64,000 nt of DNA from Crossaster papposus. Its lineage: Eukaryota; Echinodermata; Asteroidea; Velatida; Solasteridae. A program made the position numbers and the translations under genes. Within the stretch, counting starts at the first letter, position 1, and each line of letters opens with the position of its first letter. The notes below the pieces were generated by a model that made no database searches, was not told where the DNA came from, and was given only the letters and a program-made list of their open reading frames with translations. The stretch covers positions 1-64,000 of the forward strand of contig JBAIAA010000256.1 in the NCBI GenBank assembly GCA_037893245.1, written 5' to 3'. Shown in pieces: positions 13,701 to 25,893 of the stretch.

Positions 13701-15432
13701 AAAAAAATAAATGCGGTGGACTTGCTGTTCTAAAATGGCGCGTAAAATGGCGCGCTACAGTTTAGTGCGCCGCCATCTTTGATTCATATAGGTTCTACTA
13801 CACTAAATACGGCGCTCATTGTAACCAACACAAAAATTAAAAGAAAGAGCGCCGCCTGGTGACGCTCATGAGTAGAGTGGCCATATTTTTTTGACTGGAA
13901 ATCAAAGATTAAGACTCCTAGAACAATTTTCTTTTCAAATTTATAGGGGTTGACCGAATGAATTTTTTTTTATACTCCTCTCCGCACAAACCACCCCTAA
14001 ACTGGTGGCCCAGCTCTGGGCCCAGGTATCAATGTAGCCCCCCGCCTCTATGCGAAATAGACCCTGGTATTGGTCTTTTCTGTGAACGAAATCCCCCGAG
14101 TTGGAAGCCACGGGTCACCAATTCTTGATTTCCACAATTATTTCTACAATCAGTCCAATGTATAGGCCCCAGGGACCTCTTATTCAAAATTACCGGAGGG
14201 ATCACAAAATATTAATGAGCTCGCGCGCAGTCATTTTCACTGATTTAGTCACATGCACCCTTTAATAGCACTTACTGGGGCCTTTGGTAAGAAAAATGGG
14301 ACTCAAAACAATGACAATTTACCTAAGATACAGTAACCACTTCAAAAAAATAAATGCGGTGGACTTGCTGTTCTAAAATGGCGCGTAAAATGGCGCGCTA
14401 CAGTTTAGTGCGCCGCCATCTTTGATTCATATAGGTTCTACTACACTAAATACGGCGCTCATTGTAACCAACACAAAAATTAAAAGAAAGAGCGCCGCCT
14501 GGTGACGCTCATGAGTAGAGTGGCCATATTTTTTTGACTGGAAATCAAAGATTAAGACTCCTAGAACAATTTTCTTTTCAAATTTATAGGGGTTGACCGA
14601 ATGAATTTCTTTTTATACTCCTCTCCGCACAAACCACCCCTAAACTGGTGGCCCAGCTCTGGGCCCAGGTATCAATGTAGCCCCCCGCCTCTATGCGAAA
14701 TAGACCCTGGTATTGGTCTTTTCTGTGAACGAAATCCCCCGAGTTGGAAGCCACGGGTCACCAATTCTTGATTTCCACAATTATTTCTACAATCAGTCCA
14801 ATGTATAGGCCCCAGGGACCTCTTATTCAAAATTACCGGAGGGATCACAAAATATTAATGAGCTCGCGCGCAGTCATTTTCACTGATTTAGTCACATGCA
14901 CCCTTTAATAGCACTTACTGGGGCCTTTGGTAAGAAAAATGGGACTCAAAACAATGACAATTTACCTAAGATACAGTAACCACTTCAAAAAAATAAATGC
15001 GGTGGACTTGCTGTTCTAAAATGGCGCGTAAAATGGCGTGCTACAGTTTAGTGCGCCGCCATCTTTGATTCATATAGGTTCTACTACACTAAATACGGCG
15101 CTCATTGTAACCAACACAAAAATTGAAAGAAAGAGCGCCGCCTGGTGACGCTCATGAGTAGAGTGGCCATATTTTTTTGACTGGAAATCAAAGATTAAGA
15201 CTCCTAGAACAATTTTCTTTTCAAATTTATAGGGGTTGACCGAATGAATTTTTTTTTATACTCCTCTCCGCACAAACCACCCCTAAACTGGTGGCCCAGC
15301 TCTGGGCCCAGGTATCAATGTAGCCCCCCGCCTCTATGCGAAATAGACCCTGGTATTGGTCTTTTCTGTGAACGAAATCCCCCGAGTTGGAAGCCACGGG
15401 TCACCAATTCTTGATTTCCACAATTATTTCTA
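7717..15432 (+). repeat. C-C'-A' trimeric higher-order repeat, 1929 bp x 4
   Basis: M13-M24 read C, C', A' four times, with trimers starting at 7717, 9646, 11575 and 13504. In the fourth trimer the first unit is D (A181) instead of C. C' is marked by a C inside the T run at offset 463 (for example 8822). A' is marked by T250 and G336 with C630. The order is exact in the first three copies, as expected from recent amplification by unequal exchange in 1929-bp register. Confidence 0.9.
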
Positions 15433-18400
15433 CAATCAGTCCAATGTATAGGCCCCAGGGACCTCTTATTCAAAATTACCGGAGGGATCACAAAATATTA
15501 ATGAGCTCGCGCGCAGTCATTTTCACTGATTTAGTCACATGCACCCTTTAATAGCACTTACTGGGGCCTTTGGTAAGAAAAATGGGACTCAAAACAATGA
15601 CAATTTACCTAAAATACAGTAACCACTTCAAAAAAATAAATGCGGTGGACTTGCTGTTCTAAAATGGCGCGTAAAATGGCGCGCTACAGTTTAGTGCGCC
15701 GCCATCTTTGATTCATATAGGTTCTACTACACTAAATACGGCGCTCATTGTAACCAACACAAAAATTAAAAGAAAGAGCGCCGCCTGGTGACGCTCATGA
15801 GTAGAGTGGCCATATTTTTTTGACTGGAAATCAAAGATTAAGACTCCTAGAACAATTTTCTTTTCAAATTTATAGGGGTTGACCGAATGAATTTTTTTTT
15901 ATACTCCTCTCCGCACAAACCACCCCTAAACTGGTGGCCCAGCTCTGGGCCCAGGTATCAATGTAGCCCCCCGCCTCTATGCGAAATAGACCCTGGTATT
16001 GGTCTTTTCTGTGAACGAAATCCCCCGAGTTGGAAGCCACGGGTCACCAATTCTTGATTTCCACAATTATTTCTACAATCAGTCCAATGTATAGGCCCCA
16101 GGGACCTCTTATTCAAAATTACCGGAGGGATCACAAAATATTAATGAGCTCGCGCGCAGTCATTTTCACTGATTTAGTCACATGCACCCTTTAATAGCAC
16201 TTACTGGGGCCTTTGGTAAGAAAAATGGGACTCAAAACAATGACAATTTACCTAAGATACAGTAACCACTTCAAAAAAATAAATGCGGTGGACTTGCTGT
16301 TCTAAAATGGCGCGTAAAATGGCGCGCTACAGTTTAGTGCGCCGCCATCTTTGATTCATATAGGTTCTACTACACTAAATACGGCGCTCATTGTAACCAA
16401 CACAAAAATTAAAAGAAAGAGCGCCGCCTGGTGACGCTCATGAGTAGAGTGGCCATATTTTTTTGACTGGAAATCAAAGATTAAGACTCCTAGAACAATT
16501 TTCTTTTCAAATTTATAGGGGTTGACCGAATGAATTTTTTTTTATACTCCTCTCCGCACAAACCACCCCTAAACTGGTGGCCCAGCTCTGGGCCCAGGTA
16601 TCAATGTAGCCCCCCGCCTCTATGCGAAATAGACCCTGGTATTGGTCTTTTCTGTGAACGAAATCCCCCGAGTTGGAAGCCACGGGTCACCAATTCTTGA
16701 TTTCCACAATTATTTCTACAATCAGTCCAATGTATAGGCCCCAGGGACCTCTTATTCAAAATTACCGGAGGGATCACAAAATATTAATGAGCTCGCGCAC
16801 AGTCATTTTCACTGATTTAGTCACATGCACCCTTTAATAGCACTTACTGGGGCCTTTGGTAAGAAAAATGGGACTCAAAACAATGACAATTTACCTAAGA
16901 TACAGTAACCACTTCAAAAAAATAAATGCGGTGGACTTGCTGTTCTAAAATGGCGCGTAAAATGGCGCGCTACAGTTTAGTGCGCCGCCATCTTTGATTC
17001 ATATAGGTTCTACTACACTAAATACGGCGCTCATTGTAACCAACACAAAAATTAAAAGAAAGAGCGCCGCCTGGTGACGCTCATGAGTAGAGTGGCCATA
17101 TTTTTTTGACTGGAAATCAAAGATTAAGACTCCTAGAACAATTTTCTTTTCAAATTTATAGGGGTTGACCGAATGAATTTCTTTTTATACTCCTCTCCGC
17201 ACAAACCACCCCTAAACTGGTGGCCCAGCTCTGGGCCCAGGTATCAATGTAGCCCCCCGCCTCTATGCGAAATAGACCCTGGTATTGGTCTTTTCTGTTA
17301 ACGAAATCCCCCGAGTTGGAAGCCACGGGTCACCAATTCTTGATTTCCACAATTATTTCTACAATCAGTCCAATGTATAGGCCCCAGGGACCTCTTATTC
17401 AAAATTACCGGAGGGATCACAAAATATTAATGAGCTCGCGCGCAGTCATTTTCACTGATTTAGTCACATGCACCCTTTAATAGCACTTACTGGGGCCTTT
17501 GGTAAGAAAAATGGGACTCAAAACAATGACAATTTACCTAAAATACAGTAACCACTTCAAAAAAATAAATGCGGTGGACTTGCTGTTCTAAAATGGCGCG
17601 TAAAATGGCGCGCCACAGTTTAGTGCGCCGCCATCTTTGATTCATATAGGTTCTACTACACTAAATACGGCGCTCATTGTAACCAACACAAAATATGAAA
17701 GAAAGAGCGCCGCCTGGTGACGCTCATGAGTAGAGTGGCCATATTTTTTTGACTGGAAATCAAAGATTAAGACTCCTAGAACAATTTTCTTTTCAAATTT
17801 ATAGGGGTTGACCGAATGAATTTTTTTTTATACTCCTCTCCGCACAAACCACCCCTAAACTGGTGGCCCAGCTCTGGGCCCAGGTATCAATGTAGCCCCC
17901 CGCCTCTATGCGAAATAGACCCTGGTATTGGTCTTTTCTGTGAACGAAATCCCCCGAGTTGGAAGCCACGGGTCACCAATTCTTGATTTCCACAATTATT
18001 TCTACAATCAGTCCAATGTATAGGCCCCAGGGACCTCTTATTCAAAATTACCGGAGGGATCACAAAATATTAATGAGCTCGCGCGCAGTCATTTTCACTG
18101 ATTTAGTCACATGCACCCTTTAATAGCACTTACTGGGGCCTTTGGTAAGAAAAATGGGACTCAAAACAATGACAATTTACCTAAGATACAGTAACCACTT
18201 CAAAAAAATAAATGCGGTGGACTTGCTGTTCTAAAATGGCGCGTAAAATGGCGTGCTACAGTTTAGTGCGCCGCCATCTTTGATTCATATAGGTTCTACT
18301 ACACTAAATACGGCGCTCATTGTAACCAACACAAAAATTGAAAGAAAGAGCGCCGCCTGGTGACGCTCATGAGTAGAGTGGCCATATTTTTTTGACTGGA

Positions 18401-21219
18401 AATCAAAGATTAAGACTCCTAGAACAATTTTCTTTTCAAATTTATAGGGGTTGACCGAATGAATTTTTTTTTATACTCCTCTCCGCACAAACCACCCCTA
18501 AACTGGTGGCCCAGCTCTGGGCCCAGGTATCAATGTAGCCCCCCGCCTCTATGCGAAATAGACCCTGGTATTGGTCTTTTCTGTTAACGAAATCCCCCGA
18601 GTTGGAAGCCACGGGTCACCAATTCTTGATTTCCACAATTATTTCTACAATCAGTCCAATGTATAGGCCCCAGGGACCTCTTATTCAAAATTACCGGAGG
18701 GATCACAAAATATTAATGAGCTCGCGCGCAGTCATTTTCACTGATTTAGTCACATGCACCCTTTAATAGCACTTACTGGGGCCTTTGGTAAGAAAAATGG
18801 GACTCAAAACAATGACAATTTACCTAAAATACAGTAACCACTTCAAAAAAATAAATGCGGTGGACTTGCTGTTCTAAAATGGCGCGTAAAATGGCGCGCC
18901 ACAGTTTAGTGCGCCGCCATCTTTGATTCATATAGGTTCTACTACACTAAATACGGCGCTCATTGTAACCAACACAAAATATGAAAGAAAGAGCGCCGCC
19001 TGGTGACGCTCATGAGTAGAGTGGCCATATTTTTTTGACTGGAAATCAAAGATTAAGACTCCTAGAACAATTTTCTTTTCAAATTTATAGGGGTTGACCG
19101 AATGAATTTTTTTTTATACTCCTCTCCGCACAAACCACCCCTAAACTGGTGGCCCAGCTCTGGGCCCAGGTATCAATGTAGCCCCCCGCCTCTATGCGAA
19201 ATAGACCCTGGTATTGGTCTTTTCTGTGAACGAAATCCCCCGAGTTGGAAGCCACGGGTCACCAATTCTTGATTTCCACAATTATTTCTACAATCAGTCC
19301 AATGTATAGGCCCCAGGGACCTCTTATTCAAAATTACCGGAGGGATCACAAAATATTAATGAGCTCGCGCGCAGTCATTTTCACTGATTTAGTCACATGC
19401 ACCCTTTAATAGCACTTACTGGGGCCTTTGGTAAGAAAAATGGGACTCAAAACAATGACAATTTACCTAAGATACAGTAACCACTTCAAAAAAATAAATG
19501 CGGTGGACTTGCTGTTCTAAAATGGCGCGTAAAATGGCGTGCTACAGTTTAGTGCGCCGCCATCTTTGATTCATATAGGTTCTACTACACTAAATACGGC
19601 GCTCATTGTAACCAACACAAAAATTGAAAGAAAGAGCGCCGCCTGGTGACGCTCATGAGTAGAGTGGCCATATTTTTTTGACTGGAAATCAAAGATTAAG
19701 ACTCCTAGAACAATTTTCTTTTCAAATTTATAGGGGTTGACCGAATGAATTTTTTTTTATACTCCTCTCCGCACAAACCACCCCTAAACTGGTGGCCCAG
19801 CTCTGGGCCCAGGTATCAATGTAGCCCCCCGCCTCTATGCGAAATAGACCCTGGTATTGGTCTTTTCTGTGAACGAAATCCCCCGAGTTGGAAGCCACGG
19901 GTCACCAATTCTTGATTTCCACAATTATTTCTACAATCAGTCCAATGTATAGGCCCCAGGGACCTCTTATTCAAAATTACCGGAGGGATCACAAAATATT
20001 AATGAGCTCGCGCGCAGTCATTTTCACTGATTTAGTCACATGCACCCTTTAATAGCACTTACTGGGGCCTTTGGTAAGAAAAATGGGACTCAAAACAATG
20101 ACAATTTACCTAAAATACAGTAACCACTTCAAAAAAATAAATGCGGTGGACTTGCTGTTCTAAAATGGCGCGTAAAATGGCGCGCTACAGTTTAGTGCGC
20201 CGCCATCTTTGATTCATATAGGTTCTACTACACTAAATACGGCGCTCATTGTAACCAACACAAAAATTAAAAGAAAGAGCGCCGCCTGGTGACGCTCATG
20301 AGTAGAGTGGCCATATTTTTTTGACTGGAAATCAAAGATTAAGACTCCTAGAACAATTTTCTTTTCAAATTTATAGGGGTTGACCGAATGAATTTTTTTT
20401 TATACTCCTCTCCGCACAAACCACCCCTAAACTGGTGGCCCAGCTCTGGGCCCAGGTATCAATGTAGCCCCCCGCCTCTATGCGAAATAGACCCTGGTAT
20501 TGGTCTTTTCTGTGAACGAAATCCCCCGAGTTGGAAGCCACGGGTCACCAATTCTTGATTTCCACAATTATTTCTACAATCAGTCCAATGTATAGGCCCC
20601 AGGGACCTCTTATTCAAAATTACCGGAGGGATCACAAAATATTAATGAGCTCGCGCGCAGTCATTTTCACTGATTTAGTCACATGCACCCTTTAATAGCA
20701 CTTACTGGGGCCTTTGGTAAGAAAAATGGGACTCAAAACAATGACAATTTACCTAAGATACAGTAACCACTTCAAAAAAATAAATGCGGTGGACTTGCTG
20801 TTCTAAAATGGCGCGTAAAATGGCGCGCTACAGTTTAGTGCGCCGCCATCTTTGATTCATATAGGTTCTACTACACTAAATACGGCGCTCATTGTAACCA
20901 ACACAAAAATTAAAAGAAAGAGCGCCGCCTGGTGACGCTCATGAGTAGAGTGGCCATATTTTTTTGACTGGAAATCAAAGATTAAGACTCCTAGAACAAT
21001 TTTCTTTTCAAATTTATAGGGGTTGACCGAATGAATTTTTTTTTATACTCCTCTCCGCACAAACCACCCCTAAACTGGTGGCCCAGCTCTGGGCCCAGGT
21101 ATCAATGTAGCCCCCCGCCTCTATGCGAAATAGACCCTGGTATTGGTCTTTTCTGTGAACGAAATCCCCCGAGTTGGAAGCCACGGGTCACCAATTCTTG
21201 ATTTCCACAATTATTTCTA
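15433..21219 (+). repeat. Mixed-type units M25-M33
   Basis: The types are D, C, C'(T), B', A'(T), B', A', D, C. The first T581 alleles of the array appear here, at 17299 (M27) and in M29. M27 also has a private G to A change at 16799 that converts a CpG to CpA. The recurrent order B', A', D, C reappears further right in the 4669-bp higher-order repeats. No coding region or other element is visible. Confidence 0.88.
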
Positions 21220-22031
21220 CAATCAGTCCAATGTATAGGCCCCAGGGACCTCTTATTCAAAATTACCGGAGGGATCACAAAATATTAATGAGCTCGCGCG
21301 CAGTCATTTTCACTGATTTAGTCACATGCACCCTTTAATAGCACTTACTGGGGCCTTTGGTAAGAAAAATGGGACTCAAAACAATGACAATTTACCTAAG
21401 ATACAGTAACCACTTCAAAAAAATAAATGCGGTGGACTTGCTGTTCTAAAATGGCGCGTAAAATGGCGCGCTACAGTTTAGTGCGCCGCCATCTTTGATT
21501 CATTTAATAGCACTTACTGGGGCCTTTGGTAAGAAAAATGGGACTCAAAACAATGACAATTTACCTAAGATACAGTAACCACTTCAAAAAAATAAATGCG
21601 GTGGACTTGCTGTTCTAAAATGGCGCGTAAAATGGCGCGCTACAGTTTAGTGCGCCGCCATCTTTGATTCATATAGGTTCTACTACACTAAATACGGCGC
21701 TCATTGTAACCAACACAAAAATTAAAAGAAAGAGCGCCGCCTGGTGACGCTCATGAGTAGAGTGGCCATATTTTTTTGACTGGAAATCAAAGATTAAGAC
21801 TCCTAGAACAATTTTCTTTTCAAATTTATAGGGGTTGACCGAATGAATTTTTTTTTATACTCCTCTCCGCACAAACCACCCCTAAACTGGTGGCCCAGCT
21901 CTGGGCCCAGGTATCAATGTAGCCCCCCGCCTCTATGCGAAATAGACCCTGGTATTGGTCTTTTCTGTGAACGAAATCCCCCGAGTTGGAAGCCACGGGT
22001 CACCAATTCTTGATTTCCACAATTATTTCTA
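21220..22031 (+). repeat. 812-bp long unit M34
   Basis: This unit is 169 bp longer than standard. It runs normally to offset 284 (GATTCAT at about 21503), then jumps back to offset 116 and reads through to the end. Both halves have C-type alleles. It is the leftmost of six such long units. Confidence 0.95.
21335..21672 (+). repeat. 169-bp internal tandem duplication in M34
   Basis: The first copy is 21335-21503 and the second 21504-21672. The junction reads GATTCAT then TTAATAGC, with T at the diagnostic base (21504). Both copies are C type. Confidence 0.93.
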
Positions 22032-25000
22032 CAATCAGTCCAATGTATAGGCCCCAGGGACCTCTTATTCAAAATTACCGGAGGGATCACAAAATATTAA
22101 TGAGCTCGCGCGCAGTCATTTTCACTGATTTAGTCACATGCACCCTTTAATAGCACTTACTGGGGCCTTTGGTAAGAAAAATGGGACTCAAAACAATGAC
22201 AATTTACCTAAGATACAGTAACCACTTCAAAAAAATAAATGCGGTGGACTTGCTGTTCTAAAATGGCGCGTAAAATGGCGCGCTACAGTTTAGTGCGCCG
22301 CCATCTTTGATTCATATAGGTTCTACTACACTAAATACGGCGCTCATTGTAACCAACACAAAAATTAAAAGAAAGAGCGCCGCCTGGTGACGCTCATGAG
22401 TAGAGTGGCCATATTTTTTTGACTGGAAATCAAAGATTAAGACTCCTAGAACAATTTTCTTTTCAAATTTATAGGGGTTGACCGAATGAATTTTTTTTTA
22501 TACTCCTCTCCGCACAAACCACCCCTAAACTGGTGGCCCAGCTCTGGGCCCAGGTATCAATGTAGCCCCCCGCCTCTATGCGAAATAGACCCTGGTATTG
22601 GTCTTTTCTGTGAACGAAATCCCCCGAGTTGGAAGCCACGGGTCACCAATTCTTGATTTCCACAATTATTTCTACAATCAGTCCAATGTATAGGCCCCAG
22701 GGACCTCTTATTCAAAATTACCGGAGGGATCACAAAATATTAATGAGCTCGCGCGCAGTCATTTTCACTGATTTAGTCACATGCACCCTTTAATAGCACT
22801 TACTGGGGCCTTTGGTAAGAAAAATGGGACTCAAAACAATGACAATTTACCTAAGATACAGTAACCACTTCAAAAAAATAAATGCGGTGGACTTGCTGTT
22901 CTAAAATGGCGCGTAAAATGGCGCGCTACAGTTTAGTGCGCCGCCATCTTTGATTCATATAGGTTCTACTACACTAAATACGGCGCTCATTGTAACCAAC
23001 ACAAAAATTAAAAGAAAGAGCGCCGCCTGGTGACGCTCATGAGTAGAGTGGCCATATTTTTTTGACTGGAAATCAAAGATTAAGACTCCTAGAACAATTT
23101 TCTTTTCAAATTTATAGGGGTTGACCGAATGAATTTTTTTTTATACTCCTCTCCGCACAAACCACCCCTAAACTGGTGGCCCAGCTCTGGGCCCAGGTAT
23201 CAATGTAGCCCCCCGCCTCTATGCGAAATAGACCCTGGTATTGGTCTTTTCTGTGAACGAAATCCCCCGAGTTGGAAGCCACGGGTCACCAATTCTTGAT
23301 TTCCACAATTATTTCTACAATCAGTCCAATGTATAGGCCCCAGGGACCTCTTATTCAAAATTACCGGAGGGATCACAAAATATTAATGAGCTCGCGCGCA
23401 GTCATTTTCACTGATTTAGTCACATGCACCCTTTAATAGCACTTACTGGGGCCTTTGGTAAGAAAAATGGGACTCAAAACAATGACAATTTACCTAAGAT
23501 ACAGTAACCACTTCAAAAAAATAAATGCGGTGGACTTGCTGTTCTAAAATGGCGCGTAAAATGGCGCGCTACAGTTTAGTGCGCCGCCATCTTTGATTCA
23601 TATAGGTTCTACTACACTAAATACGGCGCTCATTGTAACCAACACAAAAATTAAAAGAAAGAGCGCCGCCTGGTGACGCTCATGAGTAGAGTGGCCATAT
23701 TTTTTTGACTGGAAATCAAAGATTAAGACTCCTAGAACAATTTTCTTTTCAAATTTATAGGGGTTGACCGAATGAATTTTTTTTTATACTCCTCTCCGCA
23801 CAAACCACCCCTAAACTGGTGGCCCAGCTCTGGGCCCAGGTATCAATGTAGCCCCCCGCCTCTATGCGAAATAGACCCTGGTATTGGTCTTTTCTGTTAA
23901 CGAAATCCCCCGAGTTGGAAGCCACGGGTCACCAATTCTTGATTTCCACAATTATTTCTACAATCAGTCCAATGTATAGGCCCCAGGGACCTCTTATTCA
24001 AAATTACCGGAGGGATCACAAAATATTAATGAGCTCGCGCGCAGTCATTTTCACTGATTTAGTCACATGCACCCTTTAATAGCACTTACTGGGGCCTTTG
24101 GTAAGAAAAATGGGACTCAAAACAATGACAATTTACCTAAAATACAGTAACCACTTCAAAAAAATAAATGCGGTGGACTTGCTGTTCTAAAATGGCGCGT
24201 AAAATGGCGCGCCACAGTTTAGTGCGCCGCCATCTTTGATTCATATAGGTTCTACTACACTAAATACGGCGCTCATTGTAACCAACACAAAATATGAAAG
24301 AAAGAGCGCCGCCTGGTGACGCTCATGAGTAGAGTGGCCATATTTTTTTGACTGGAAATCAAAGATTAAGACTCCTAGAACAATTTTCTTTTCAAATTTA
24401 TAGGGGTTGACCGAATGAATTTTTTTTTATACTCCTCTCCGCACAAACCACCCCTAAACTGGTGGCCCAGCTCTGGGCCCAGGTATCAATGTAGCCCCCC
24501 GCCTCTATGCGAAATAGACCCTGGTATTGGTCTTTTCTGTGAACGAAATCCCCCGAGTTGGAAGCCACGGGTCACCAATTCTTGATTTCCACAATTATTT
24601 CTACAATCAGTCCAATGTATAGGCCCCAGGGACCTCTTATTCAAAATTACCGGAGGGATCACAAAATATTAATGAGCTCGCGCGCAGTCATTTTCACTGA
24701 TTTAGTCACATGCACCCTTTAATAGCACTTACTGGGGCCTTTGGTAAGAAAAATGGGACTCAAAACAATGACAATTTACCTAAAATACAGTAACCACTTC
24801 AAAAAAATAAATGCGGTGGACTTGCTGTTCTAAAATGGCGCGTAAAATGGCGCGCTACAGTTTAGTGCGCCGCCATCTTTGATTCATATAGGTTCTACTA
24901 CACTAAATACGGCGCTCATTGTAACCAACACAAAAATTAAAAGAAAGAGCGCCGCCTGGTGACGCTCATGAGTAGAGTGGCCATATTTTTTTGACTGGAA

Positions 25001-25246
25001 ATCAAAGATTAAGACTCCTAGAACAATTTTCTTTTCAAATTTATAGGGGTTGACCGAATGAATTTTTTTTTATACTCCTCTCCGCACAAACCACCCCTAA
25101 ACTGGTGGCCCAGCTCTGGGCCCAGGTATCAATGTAGCCCCCCGCCTCTATGCGAAATAGACCCTGGTATTGGTCTTTTCTGTGAACGAAATCCCCCGAG
25201 TTGGAAGCCACGGGTCACCAATTCTTGATTTCCACAATTATTTCTA
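22032..25246 (+). repeat. Mixed-type units M35-M39
   Basis: The types are C, C, C(T), B', D. The T581 allele in M37 is directly followed by a B' unit, as in most other places. M39 is D straight after B', so the A' usually found between B' and D is missing, consistent with loss of one unit. Nothing else is visible. Confidence 0.88.
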
Positions 25247-25893
25247 CAATCAGTCCAATGTATAGGCCCCAGGGACCTCTTATTCAAAATTACCGGAGGG
25301 ATCACAAAATATTAATGAGCTCGCGCGCAGTCATTTTCACTGATTTAGTCACATGCACCCTTTAATAGCACTTACTGGGGGGGGCCTTTGGTAAGAAAAA
25401 TGGGACTCAAAACAATGACAATTTACCTAAGATACAGTAACCACTTCAAAAAAATAAATGCGGTGGACTTGCTGTTCTAAAATGGCGCGTAAAATGGCGC
25501 GCTACAGTTTAGTGCGCCGCCATCTTTGATTCATATAGGTTCTACTACACTAAATACGGCGCTCATTGTAACCAACACAAAAATTAAAAGAAAGAGCGCC
25601 GCCTGGTGACGCTCATGAGTAGAGTGGCCATATTTTTTTGACTGGAAATCAAAGATTAAGACTCCTAGAACAATTTTCTTTTCAAATTTATAGGGGTTGA
25701 CCGAATGAATTTTTTTTTATACTCCTCTCCGCACAAACCACCCCTAAACTGGTGGCCCAGCTCTGGGCCCAGGTATCAATGTAGCCCCCCGCCTCTATGC
25801 GAAATAGACCCTGGTATTGGTCTTTTCTGTGAACGAAATCCCCCGAGTTGGAAGCCACGGGTCACCAATTCTTGATTTCCACAATTATTTCTA
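25247..25893 (+). repeat. Unit M40 with a 4-G insertion (647 bp)
   Basis: The G run at offsets 131-134 is eight Gs long here (25377-25384) instead of four, making the unit 647 bp. It is otherwise C type. This is the only copy in the window with this change, so it is a private slippage event or an assembly artefact. Confidence 0.92.

Noticed and set aside
17265..17480. A 71-codon plus-strand open frame that recurs identically 14 times (also at 18551, 23864, 26440, 32870, 34799, 36728, 39942, 44611, 47521, 51378, 56860, 60075 and 63561)
   Set aside because: It exists only where G to T at offset 581 changes an in-frame TGA to TTA; all other units have the stop. It crosses the unit boundary, has no recognisable domain, and shows no separate coding constraint. 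It is a chance frame copied with the satellite.
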